Part shown: positions 1-6,287 of the stretch, piece after piece
How positions within the stretch are numbered: position 1 is the stretch's first letter
How the letters are laid out: each line of letters begins with the position of its first letter
Assembly: GCA_964505325.1 (NCBI GenBank)
Contig: CAZDHT010000013.1
Coordinates: 1-40,914, forward strand
From: CAZDHT01 sp964505325
GTDB lineage: Bacteria; Planctomycetota; PUPC01
Reading direction: 5' to 3'
Length of the DNA stretch: 40,914 nucleotides
Notes under the pieces: generated by a model
The model's input: the letters and a program-made list of their open reading frames with translations, nothing else
Database searches by the model: none
What the model was told of the DNA's origin: nothing
Program-made: the position numbers and the translations under genes

Positions 1-126
1 CCGTTCCTTCGGAACGGCTTTCGAGTTTGCCCTGCAAACTCCCACGGCAGGTTTCCTGCCGCCCGTTCCTTCGGAACGGCTTTCGAGTTTGCCCTGCAAA
101 CTCCCACGGCAGCTTCGCTGCCGGCC
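1..126. repeat. Two-unit array of consecutive short-loop hairpins
   Basis: A 50-bp unit occurs at 1-50 and, identically, at 63-112. Each unit contains two perfect stem-loops: CCGTTCC/GGAACGG with a TTC loop, and GAGTTTGC/GCAAACTC with a CCT loop. A third stem follows each unit. It is GGCAGG/CCTGCC with loop TTT after the first copy and GGCAGC/GCTGCC with loop TTC after the second, so the third stem differs by a paired change that keeps it folded. No protein is convincing here. The array begins at the window edge and may continue leftwards. Confidence 0.8.
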
Positions 127-354
127 TGTCACCGCTTTTCGCAGCAACTCAGCGCCCCTCCCACACTTGTGGGCACAGATGAGGCCCTGGAGGCCGGGAC
201 AATGCGTGTGTTCCCACTTCACAGCATGCGCCGCCGCAAGCAAATCCCACGTGACCCGGCGGTAATTGCCCGACTTCAGAATATCAAGTCTGCCCGCCTG
301 TTCCCCCTCAGGCTCCGATGGTTGTATCTGCCGGGTGCTCGGCGGGGCGGCGGG
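127..354. other. Non-coding stretch downstream of the URO-D-like gene
   Basis: About 230 bases between the hairpin array and the end of the minus-strand URO-D-like gene. A long plus-strand open frame crosses it into that gene, but it is Arg/Pro/His-rich with no recognisable domain, so it is treated as an antisense shadow. No RNA gene or clear terminator was recognised. Confidence 0.5.
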
Positions 355-1446
355 TCACTTGCGCCGGAGCGGCTTGTCGTGCTTCACCGTCCAGATCTCG
401 ACCTTCTTGACCAGGTCGTCCGCGTCTTCCCGGGAGGAACAGCGGACGCTCATCAGCAGGCCGCGCGGCGAGGCGACCTCGAGGATGGGCTCCACGTCCT
501 CCGGCGCCGCCTCCACCTGCACCGGCTTGCCCAGGTCCTGCATCCGCTTGATCAGTCCGGCCCACTTCCGCATCGGGCCGTGCCCTTCGCCAGGGATCCA
601 GTTCAGCGCGCGGATGCCTTTCACCGCGGCCACGCTGGGGACGTGGCGGATGGCGCCCGGGCCGTCCACGTGATAGATTGCGTGGTCGAGGTGCGCCGCC
701 TGCCGCTCGAGCACCGGCACGATGTGGCGGTCGAACATCGCCTCCGACAGCATGCACGAAAAGTCGCTCTGCATGGTGTACGACTTGCCGGGCGAGTAGA
801 TGCCGAACGTGCCGGCCGAGCCCGGCTGCCCGGCGGCGCGCAGGATGCCGTACAGGTCGTCGAGGTAGCGGCGCCACAACTCGAGCATCGTCCGCATCGT
901 CGCGTCGACCTCGTCGGGGGCGTCGAGGAAGTCGGTCAGCGCGTTCTGGGTGCCGCGCAGGGCGGCGATGTCATCCCCGGGGTGGCACAGGTCGGTCAGA
1001 CCGACCCAGAAGCGGTCGCGCCCGGCCTCCGCCGCGGCCCGCGTCAGCTCCTGCATCAGCCGCCACCAGCGGTTGTCGCGAGCGTACCGGAGTGCGGGCG
1101 CCGCGTCCCAGCTCTCGATCATCGGGTGCAGCCAGCACGTCCGGGTCCCGTGGTAGCTGAGGTCGCAGCCGACGAACGCCGCTTGGCACACCGGGCCGAG
1201 GAAGGGCATGTAGTACGGGAAGTTATCGCCCGCGTAGTACGTCGCGGCGAACTCCTGCTCCGCCAGGTCCAGCGAGTAGCCCGGATCGGTCCAGTAGCGA
1301 CCGAGCTCGAGGTCGGCCGGCATCGCGAAGGGTGGAACACCATCCCGCGGCGCGGAGATCATGATCGTCATCCGATCGACCAGCTCGCCCTCCCACCACG
1401 CGAGGTGCCGCTGCTTGATCGTGTCCCAGTCGTCGACGTACAGCAC
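355..1446 (-). CDS. Uroporphyrinogen decarboxylase-fold (URO-D/MtaA-like) protein
   Basis: Predicted cytoplasmic TIM-barrel protein of 363 residues of the URO-D superfamily, which includes HemE and corrinoid methyltransferases such as MtaA and CmuA. The C-terminal third carries the family pattern: a strand ending YHVDGPGAIRH (about residue 258), then ALNWIPGEGHGP, then a GLLMSVRC strand before the last helix. The catalytic role is not known. PVC genomes often carry many HemE-unlike copies near sugar-use genes, and a methyl-transfer or decarboxylase-like role is inference. The start is GTG at 1446, because an AGGAGA lies 6 bases upstream; an in-frame TTG 27 bases earlier has no ribosome site. 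The gene stands alone on the minus strand, about 500 bp from the CTAG array that may control it. A second full-length family member is at 31442-32602 and a truncated one at 28230. Confidence 0.8.
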   Translation of the reverse strand: MLYVDDWDTIKQRHLAWWEGELVDRMTIMISAPRDGVPPFAMPADLELGRYWTDPGYSLDLAEQEFAATYYAGDNFPYYMPFLGPVCQAAFVGCDLSYHGTRTCWLHPMIESWDAAPALRYARDNRWWRLMQELTRAAAEAGRDRFWVGLTDLCHPGDDIAALRGTQNALTDFLDAPDEVDATMRTMLELWRRYLDDLYGILRAAGQPGSAGTFGIYSPGKSYTMQSDFSCMLSEAMFDRHIVPVLERQAAHLDHAIYHVDGPGAIRHVPSVAAVKGIRALNWIPGEGHGPMRKWAGLIKRMQDLGKPVQVEAAPEDVEPILEVASPRGLLMSVRCSSREDADDLVKKVEIWTVKHDKPLRRK

Positions 1447-1650
1447 GCGCTCTCTCCTGGCGAGCGGGCACAAATTCTAAATCACCGCGCACGAAGGCGC
1501 AACACCGCCGGGCAAAAGCAACTGTGCCGCACATCGCGCGCTGATCGGTGAGCCGCGGTGCGTTGGGTATCAGGCGCATGTCACGCCGCGAGTGGCGGAA
1601 TCCTTCACTATTGACGGTCATGTATCAAAAGGAATCCCGGGGCATACGAC

Positions 1651-1732
1651 AGAGATGCTTCGCTTCGCTCAGCATGACATAAGCTGAGATTCTGCTGTGG
1701 GTCCTGTCATTCTGAGCGTCAGCGAAGAACCT
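1651..1732. repeat. REP-like imperfect inverted repeat
   Basis: Arms at 1651-1679 and 1704-1732 are imperfect reverse complements. The left arm contains GCTTCGCTTCGCTCAGCATG and the right arm TCATTCTGAGCGTCAGCGAA. Together they form a long snap-back structure of the 'agcgaagaatct / cattctgagc' kind scattered through many environmental genomes. It lies in the roughly 480-bp spacer between the URO-D-like start and the CTAG array; no gene was found in the rest of that spacer. A REP-type transposase occurs at 38466-39194, but its own flanking hairpins differ in sequence. Confidence 0.65.
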
Positions 1733-1929
1733 CCTCGATAGGCGTCCGGCTTCCATTATCAACATGAAGCTCAATAGAGCCCAATCGGTCTAGCGGAAGA
1801 TCAACGCAGTGGGCGTGAGGGCGTGTGCGTGCGGGGCAGGGGTGTTGAGCCTTGGCCATTCGAGTTTGGAGCTTGTTTCGGATTTCGTGCTTGCCACTTG
1901 GCATTTGGCTGCGGGCGGAGGCAGGGGAC

Positions 1930-1958
1930 TTGACAACTGCGTTCCGCTGTCCTAGAAT
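1930..1958 (+). promoter_or_regulatory. Sigma-70-type promoter of the ArsR-like gene
   Basis: A perfect -35 hexamer TTGACA (1930-1935) is followed after 17 bases by TAGAAT (1953-1958), one mismatch from TATAAT. It points at the ArsR-type gene whose GTG start is at 2049. The -10 box lies inside the first CTAG octamer block, so a protein bound to that array would be expected to block initiation. Confidence 0.7.
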
Positions 1959-1996
1959 TCTAGTATGCTAGTATTCCGGTATTCTAGAATTCTAGG
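1951..1996. promoter_or_regulatory. CTAG octamer array, putative operator
   Basis: Five head-to-tail octamers of the form WATKCYRG run from 1956 to 1995: AATTCTAG, TATGCTAG, TATTCCGG, TATTCTAG, AATTCTAG. The outermost 13 bases at each end (1951-1963 and 1984-1996) are exact reverse complements, so the whole is a 46-bp interrupted palindrome. It overlaps the -10 box of the ArsR-like promoter. Read leftwards, the 22 bases 2005 to 1984 match 19 of 22 bases of the block upstream of the DUF4832 gene (40846 to 40825). The adjacent ArsR-like protein is the obvious candidate to bind it; that is inference. Confidence 0.65.
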
Positions 1997-2048
1997 ATAG
2001 TGTAACGGGGCCGTTGACCGCCCGACGCTCAGAAATGGAGGATCAGCC

Positions 2049-2345
2049 GTGACGGAGAATGAGTTCCGCGGCGCCCGGTTGCTGGCCGCTCTCTCGAACG
2101 TGATCCGATTCCGGATCGTTCTCCTCCTTGACAAGCGCCGCCTGACCCCGCGACAGCTCGCGGCAAGACTGCGGCGTACCGTCCCTCGCATCTCCCATCA
2201 CCTGGCGGTCCTGCGCGCGGCGGACGTGGTGCGGTTCAAGGTCGCCGACGGTGAGCATTTCTACTGGCTCAAGGAACCCGAAGCCGCGAGACTGTGCCAA
2301 CGCGCCGTCGAGATCGGGAAGCGGATGCGAGCCGTCTCGTCCTGA
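2049..2345 (+). CDS. ArsR-family winged-helix transcriptional regulator
   Basis: 98-residue DNA-binding protein. A winged helix-turn-helix fills residues 8-75. A first helix reads LLAALSNVIRFRIVLLL, the positioning helix contains TPRQLAARL, and the recognition helix is PRISHHLAVLRAADVV, the 'S-x-HL-x-L' signature of ArsR/SmtB proteins. A wing strand VRFKVADGEHFYWL follows. The cysteine metal-binding motif of classical ArsR is absent (no Cys in the recognition helix; the only Cys is near the C-terminus), so it is probably not an arsenic sensor. The GTG start has GGAGG seven bases upstream. It has its own promoter with the CTAG array over the -10 box, which suggests autoregulation, and it converges on the JAMM gene with a 38-bp gap. 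Confidence 0.85.
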   Translation: MTENEFRGARLLAALSNVIRFRIVLLLDKRRLTPRQLAARLRRTVPRISHHLAVLRAADVVRFKVADGEHFYWLKEPEAARLCQRAVEIGKRMRAVSS

Positions 2346-2383
2346 ATGGCCCGCTGCTCGCACAGGCTCGCAATGGCGCTGCT

Positions 2384-2911
2384 CTACCCGATGAACTTCT
2401 GGGCGGACCTCCTGCTGCCCCCACAACGAATCCGAAAGCCGTCGCTGACCACGATGCTGAGAAGCCAGTCCGCACAGAGCAAGCGGGACGTGTTGTCATC
2501 CGTCTGGCTCCAGAACACGTCCATGCCGGGATGAGAATGTGCCCAGCATCGGATCTTCGTGGCGTCCTCGGAACGACCGTCGGACATTAGCCGCTCCACC
2601 AGCTCACCGACTGCGGATGGTTCCAGTTCTGTGTGGCTGTATGCTCCGCTCTGTTCGACGAGATGGAACTCCCGGACGGTGAAAAGCGACTTCTCTCGCT
2701 CGACGATGCCGAGCAGTGACACCTCCAGGTCGGTCGCATAGGCATAGGCGAAGAGCTGGGAGAACGCCTTGGTGCTCAGCATCACGCCCATCCCGTTCGG
2801 CAGGGTGAACTCCATCTGCTTCTGCGGACCGAGGCAGAGGCCCGGCAGATCCGGGTCACGGAATTGTCGGGGCTCCTTCTCGATTTGTAGCGTGGTTTCA
2901 TCTTCGGACAC
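2384..2911 (-). CDS. JAMM/MPN (Prok-JAB-like) metalloprotease
   Basis: 175-residue predicted zinc isopeptidase-like protein. The JAMM signature is complete: Glu63, then His125-Ser-His127-x7-Ser135-x2-Asp138 within WAHSHPGMDVFWSQTDD. In this family His/His/Asp bind zinc and Glu polarises water; members remove ubiquitin-like modifiers, trim them, or process sulfur-carrier proteins. The GTG start at 2911 has AAGGAG eight bases upstream; the frame is open for 41 more codons without a good ribosome site. The protein stops soon after the strand LSIVVSDGFRIRC, where I would expect another strand or two, so the C-terminus may be shortened. No E1 or ubiquitin-like gene is adjacent, but an E2-like gene lies 2 kb away on the same strand. 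Base composition is lower in G+C than in the sugar genes. Confidence 0.82.
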   Translation of the reverse strand: MSEDETTLQIEKEPRQFRDPDLPGLCLGPQKQMEFTLPNGMGVMLSTKAFSQLFAYAYATDLEVSLLGIVEREKSLFTVREFHLVEQSGAYSHTELEPSAVGELVERLMSDGRSEDATKIRCWAHSHPGMDVFWSQTDDNTSRLLCADWLLSIVVSDGFRIRCGGSRRSAQKFIG

Positions 2912-2965
2912 AGTTGGCTCTCCTTGAATAGGTGGACATGGAAACGGGGCGACATTATCTTCTTG

Positions 2966-2994
2966 TTGACAGGGCGGTGCCGCCGAAGCAAAAT
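2966..2994 (+). promoter_or_regulatory. Putative promoter of the repeat lipoprotein gene
   Basis: Perfect TTGACA (2966-2971), a 17-base spacer, then CAAAAT (2989-2994), four of six matches to the -10 consensus. It sits 38 bases before the ATG at 3033 and is divergent from the JAMM gene start at 2911. Confidence 0.5.
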
Positions 2995-3032
2995 GCCTGC
3001 AACTTGAGGAAGCGGGCGTAAAGGAGTGTGAC

Positions 3033-4619
3033 ATGAATCGGACAGAACGAAAGAGAAGAAGGAATCAGCACTCAACCATAACCGTTCTGGCGGGCCTTGA
3101 ATCGTTGATGGTTGTTCGAGTGGTCCGACATGCTCTGCTGGCGTGCGTGACAGCTGTCGTGCTAAGCGGGTGTTCCGATCCTCTTGAGGTCGCCATAAAG
3201 GCCACTGACCCGTTAGAAGGCAAGGCCGCGGTCAAGAAACTCACGGACCAAACCGAACTAGCCAAGGTCGCCGTGAGGGCCCGTAATTACAGTGTGCGTG
3301 AAGCCGCCGCGAAAAAGGTGACCAGCCAGGCCGCATTGGCGAAGGTGGCCATAGAAGCCCGCGATCGGGATCTACGCGATGCCGCCGTAGAGAAATTGTC
3401 TGATCAGACCGTGTTGGCGAAGGTCGCCGTGGAAGCTTGTGATTGGCGGGTTTGCGATATTGTCACAGACAGGCTGCTTGACCAGGCGGCGTTGGCGAAG
3501 GTCGCCGTGGAAGCTCGCGATCGGAGCGTCCGCGACGCTGCAGTGATGGGGCTAACCGATCAGGCCCTACTGGCGAAGGTCGCCGTGGAGGCCCCTGATA
3601 GGGATGTTTGCGACGCCGCCGTGGACAAACTGACCGATCAAGCTTTGCTGGCGGAGGTCGCCCAAGGAGAAAGCGACCGAAGTGTCCGTGTAGTTGCAGT
3701 GGCAAAATTGACCGATCAGATTCTGCTGGCGGAGATCGCCTGGAGGGGTCAAGATTGGCGTCTCCGTGCAGCTGCTCTGCCGGGCCTGACTGACAAAGCC
3801 GTGTTAGTCGAGGTGGCTGCACAGGAGTCGGATTGGCGTGTCCGTGAAGTTGCTGTAAAGAATCTGACAGACCAAGCTGCATTGGCCAAGATCGCCGTGT
3901 GCGATCCGGATCGGCGTGTTCGTGAAATCGCTGTAAACAAACTGACAGACCAAACTGCGTTGGCCAAGGTTGCCGCGGAAGCCCCTGATCGGGATTTCCG
4001 GGAAGATGCCGTTCTCAAGCTGACCGACAGAGAGCTGTTGGCGAAAGTGGCCGCCACAGCGGAGGATACGTTGATAGTCGCGATTGCCACCGACGGTAGA
4101 ATCGCTCGGGCCTTTGACGTGATCCCAGAAAACCACCGGGAACGCCTTACGCGAGCCGTTCTCCCGGCTCTGCGTGTGTTGGCCAGACCGGAAGTGGTCA
4201 ATGAGGTGGGCAAGATAGTCTCGATGAAAACCACTTGGTCGGCCACATCTGCCAAGTACGTTCCCGTCGACCATGGTGGGTTCCCGGGACTCTCAGAGAC
4301 GGCCGATGGGGAGTCTTTCAGCTGCCGGATTGAATTGGCGAAGATGTCCAGCCCTTTGTACAAGAACTGGGCGACGCCGTTTCCGTTCCGCAAGACGGCG
4401 TCAATCCCCGCAGGAGAACAGCTCCCCCGAAGACTCCTTCTCGCTGCCGAGCTCGGCTTCAAGCCGGCTCGAGTCGATGCGGCGGATCTTCTTGGCCCTG
4501 TGTTCGATCGGCTGCCATCCACGGTGCTGGCGAAGATCGCCCAAGAAGATCGCGACGGGGATATCGGCCGGGCGGCTCAATTGAGGCTAGACCAACTCCG
4601 CAATGCCGTCAAGGAATAG
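3033..4619 (+). CDS. Lipoprotein built of 26-residue LRV/HEAT-like tandem repeats
   Basis: 528-residue predicted envelope lipoprotein of unknown function. A hydrophobic segment ends in the lipobox VLSGC (Cys47). From residue 70 there are ten complete and one degenerate copies of a 26-residue repeat of the form LTDQxxLAKVAVEAxDRxVRDAAVxK, ending near residue 355. Such two-helix units build alpha-solenoid protein-binding scaffolds. The C-terminal ~170 residues are not recognised; they include TWSATSAKYVPVDHGG and a Ser/Cys-bearing stretch. The ATG at 3033 has AAGGAG six bases upstream and is preferred, although it gives an unusually long n-region; an internal ATG at 3108 would give a typical signal peptide but lacks a ribosome site. 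G+C is lower than in the flanking sugar genes. It is divergent from the JAMM gene. Confidence 0.8.
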   Translation: MNRTERKRRRNQHSTITVLAGLESLMVVRVVRHALLACVTAVVLSGCSDPLEVAIKATDPLEGKAAVKKLTDQTELAKVAVRARNYSVREAAAKKVTSQAALAKVAIEARDRDLRDAAVEKLSDQTVLAKVAVEACDWRVCDIVTDRLLDQAALAKVAVEARDRSVRDAAVMGLTDQALLAKVAVEAPDRDVCDAAVDKLTDQALLAEVAQGESDRSVRVVAVAKLTDQILLAEIAWRGQDWRLRAAALPGLTDKAVLVEVAAQESDWRVREVAVKNLTDQAALAKIAVCDPDRRVREIAVNKLTDQTALAKVAAEAPDRDFREDAVLKLTDRELLAKVAATAEDTLIVAIATDGRIARAFDVIPENHRERLTRAVLPALRVLARPEVVNEVGKIVSMKTTWSATSAKYVPVDHGGFPGLSETADGESFSCRIELAKMSSPLYKNWATPFPFRKTASIPAGEQLPRRLLLAAELGFKPARVDAADLLGPVFDRLPSTVLAKIAQEDRDGDIGRAAQLRLDQLRNAVKE

Positions 4620-4790
4620 GGGTTTTCTTGCTGTCAGGACTGTCCTTGGCGAGTTCCTAAACCAGTATTACTGGGTGACGCAATACCGTGTGCCGCGTAT
4701 AGCCGTGTTCCCTCAAGGCATTGCCCGGTGCTGGCCCAGTGTTCACATCGGAGCAATGATCAGGCAGCATCTGTGCATGATGGGACGTGA

Positions 4791-4820
4791 GGTGGGCGTG
4801 CAGGGGTGAACACGCCCACC
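4791..4820 (-). terminator. Perfect 10-bp hairpin between converging genes
   Basis: GGTGGGCGTG (4791-4800) and CACGCCCACC (4811-4820) form a 10-bp GC-rich stem with a 10-base loop, 16 bases past the stop of the minus-strand E2-like gene and between two converging genes. No T-run follows, so it may be an RNA-stabilising or weak terminator structure. The rest of the spacer from 4620 holds nothing recognisable. Confidence 0.5.
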
Positions 4821-4836
4821 CGAGAGAAGGAAGGGG

Positions 4837-5451
4837 CTAACGGCCGGAGGAAGGAGCGGGGACGTCACGGGCCTCGAGCTGGAGCTTCTTCTCCTGGTAC
4901 TGACACTCGTCGCAGTCTGACCGGTCACACCCGTGGCAGGGGTTGTTTGTCTGCCATTTGTCGTTGTATTCGCACTCCAAGAAGCAGTGCTCTTCACTCT
5001 CTTCGCAGTCGTCGCAAGGCGAGCAGTACTGGAAGCCCGGCACGTTGTACGAGCATTCGCGGTAGCAGTGATCGGTCCGGTGTTCGTCGCAATCCGAGCA
5101 GCAGTACATCCCGTCGTTGTTGGAACACTCCAGTATGCAGTAGGGACTGTGGTAATCGCTGCAATCCTCACAGGGATTCTCGTCGGGATCGTTGTAGTCC
5201 AGGTCGAACTTCGCGATCCGGACGAACGGACCGTCGTGGTTGTAGCTGGCAAGAAACTCGTATAGTAGTTCCAGTGCCTCAGCAACACGCATCCTGCCGA
5301 TCGCCTTTGCCAGGTCCGGTCCGATGTTCCCCCAGCACGGCCGCCCGTTGCTGTCGACGTGAGGGTGCGGGTATCCGTCTGCTTCCGTACCGTCCGCGGA
5401 AAAGATGCTGACCTTGCCCGTGGCATCGATGTTGATCTCGTACCTGCCCAA
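4837..5451 (-). CDS. E2-like (UBC-fold) core plus cysteine-rich tail, part of a split gene
   Basis: 204-residue frame. Residues 1-83 resemble a ubiquitin-conjugating core: a strand GRYEINIDATGKVSIF, then HPHVDSNGRPCWGNI, which parallels the eukaryotic E2 'HPN…G.ICLDIL' signature with Cys39 at the active-site position, then a helix ending FLASYNHDGPFV, like the E2 'PNPDDPLV' segment. Residues 94-183 hold 18 cysteines as three C-x2-C-x6/7-C-x3-C modules and a last C-x2-C-x4-C-x2-C, each of the first three closing with an EC-x-x-N pattern; this looks like repeated zinc-binding treble-clef or ribbon units. There is no ribosome site at the nominal TTG start. The same reading frame continues upstream past a single TGA at 5463-5461 into the 82-residue frame, so this is probably the larger part of one interrupted gene. 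The E2 assignment rests on motif and order only. Confidence 0.6.
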   Translation of the reverse strand: MGRYEINIDATGKVSIFSADGTEADGYPHPHVDSNGRPCWGNIGPDLAKAIGRMRVAEALELLYEFLASYNHDGPFVRIAKFDLDYNDPDENPCEDCSDYHSPYCILECSNNDGMYCCSDCDEHRTDHCYRECSYNVPGFQYCSPCDDCEESEEHCFLECEYNDKWQTNNPCHGCDRSDCDECQYQEKKLQLEARDVPAPSSGR

Positions 5452-5460
5452 TTCGAAGAG

Positions 5461-5709
5461 TCAGTCGTTGTGCTCGATCAGGATGTTTGACGTCCGAGCG
5501 AACAGGCTTCCATCCTCGGACGGTGTGATCTCCTCGTACTGTCCGGCTGAGATCAAGGCAAGAATGGACTCCGCTTGCTGAGCCACGATGGGGTCGGTCT
5601 TCTTCTCGATCTGCTCCTGGAGCATTTGGAGTTCCTGCTGGGCCAGGCCCGCAAGGCTGCCCCCCACGCCTGTCGTGTACCCCGCTCGACCAACCCGCGC
5701 GTTCCGCAA
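5461..5709 (-). pseudogene. N-terminal part of the split E2-like gene, ends at in-frame TGA
   Basis: 82 residues in the same frame as the downstream E2-like/cysteine-rich frame, separated by only TGA and three sense codons. A coiled, Gln/Glu-rich helix (QQELQMLQEQIEKKTD, about residues 25-40) leads into FARTSNILIEHND just before the stop. Read across the stop, the sequence continues LFELGRYEINID, a natural strand-turn-strand opening of a UBC-like fold. A CGA arginine codon changed to TGA would explain the break. The true start is uncertain (TTG at 5709 or GTG at 5667), and neither has a strong ribosome site. Other genes here stop at TGA, so a changed genetic code is unlikely. Confidence 0.55.
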
Positions 5710-5747
5710 GGTAATCCGCAGCTATCAGAAGTTGAGCGACGGTGGAC

Positions 5748-5777
5748 TGGACAGCGGGAACCGCCGGGCGGTATACT
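5748..5777 (+). promoter_or_regulatory. Putative promoter of the GNAT-AGE-RIFT operon
   Basis: TGGACA (5748-5753), an 18-base spacer and TATACT (5772-5777) lie 31 bases before the GTG start at 5809. Its position supports starting the acetyltransferase at 5809 rather than at the earlier in-frame ATG, which lies within the opposing gene. Confidence 0.55.
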
Positions 5778-5808
5778 GCCGACGGAAACGCCGGAGGCAA
5801 AGCGCCAG

Positions 5809-6285
5809 GTGATACGCCACGTCGAACAGGACGATCTGGACGCGGTCGTCCAGGTGAACCGCCAGAGCTCGGAATGGGTCGGCGACAGGGACCGGGCGTT
5901 CTTCGAGAGGTACCTGAACCTCCCCTGCTTCTACGCCATCGAGGAGCACGACGCCGTCCGCGCCTTCGTCCTCGCAATGCACCACGACATCGAGCACGAG
6001 AGCGACAACTTCCGCTGGTACCGGGAGCGCTTCGCCTCCTTCTGTTACGTCGATCGGATTGTCATCGACAAGGACCACCGCCGGCAGGGCCGCGGCCGCC
6101 GCCTCTACGACCACCTGATCGAGCACAAGGGCCCGGTGCCGCTGGTCTGTGAGGTCTCGGTTGACCCGGCGAACACCGAGTCCATTCACTTCCACGACGC
6201 GCTCGGCTTCAAGGAGGTCGGCGTGTTCGCCTCGGGCGGGAAGACGTGCCGCATGTACCTCTTGCCGGCCGCAGAAGGGAGCTGA
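5809..6285 (+). CDS. GNAT-family N-acetyltransferase
   Basis: 158-residue acetyl-CoA-dependent acyltransferase. The acetyl-CoA-binding motif A is clear: strand DRIVIDKDH followed by RRQGRGRRLYDHL (residues 91-103, pattern Q/R-x-x-G-x-G). A late strand LVCEVSVDPANTESIHFHDALGFKEVG matches motif B, with the usual 'N..s..fh..lGF.evg' ending. It resembles the small COG3818-type acetyltransferases; the substrate is unknown. The GTG at 5809 has GGAGG 11 bases upstream and a promoter just before it. The stop is followed after two bases by the AGE-epimerase start, so the two are translated together. An upstream in-frame extension overlaps the opposite-strand gene and is rejected. Confidence 0.8.
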   Translation: MIRHVEQDDLDAVVQVNRQSSEWVGDRDRAFFERYLNLPCFYAIEEHDAVRAFVLAMHHDIEHESDNFRWYRERFASFCYVDRIVIDKDHRRQGRGRRLYDHLIEHKGPVPLVCEVSVDPANTESIHFHDALGFKEVGVFASGGKTCRMYLLPAAEGS

Positions 6286-6287
6286 CC

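Noticed and set aside
1..126. CRISPR array
   Set aside because: Only two units, with a 12-base gap that is itself part of a hairpin; no spacers and no cas genes.
169..1551. 460-residue plus-strand frame over the URO-D-like gene
   Set aside because: Low-complexity Arg/Pro/His-rich translation; the minus-strand frame has family motifs and a ribosome site.
3108..3110. ATG at 3108 as start of the repeat lipoprotein
   Set aside because: It gives a more typical signal peptide but lacks a ribosome site, while 3033 has AAGGAG at ideal distance. It is kept as an alternative only.
5461..5463. Selenocysteine or reassigned TGA
   Set aside because: Several intact genes here end in TGA (for example 2343-2345, 6283-6285, 7467-7469), and no SECIS-like hairpin was seen just after the codon. 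A nonsense change is simpler.
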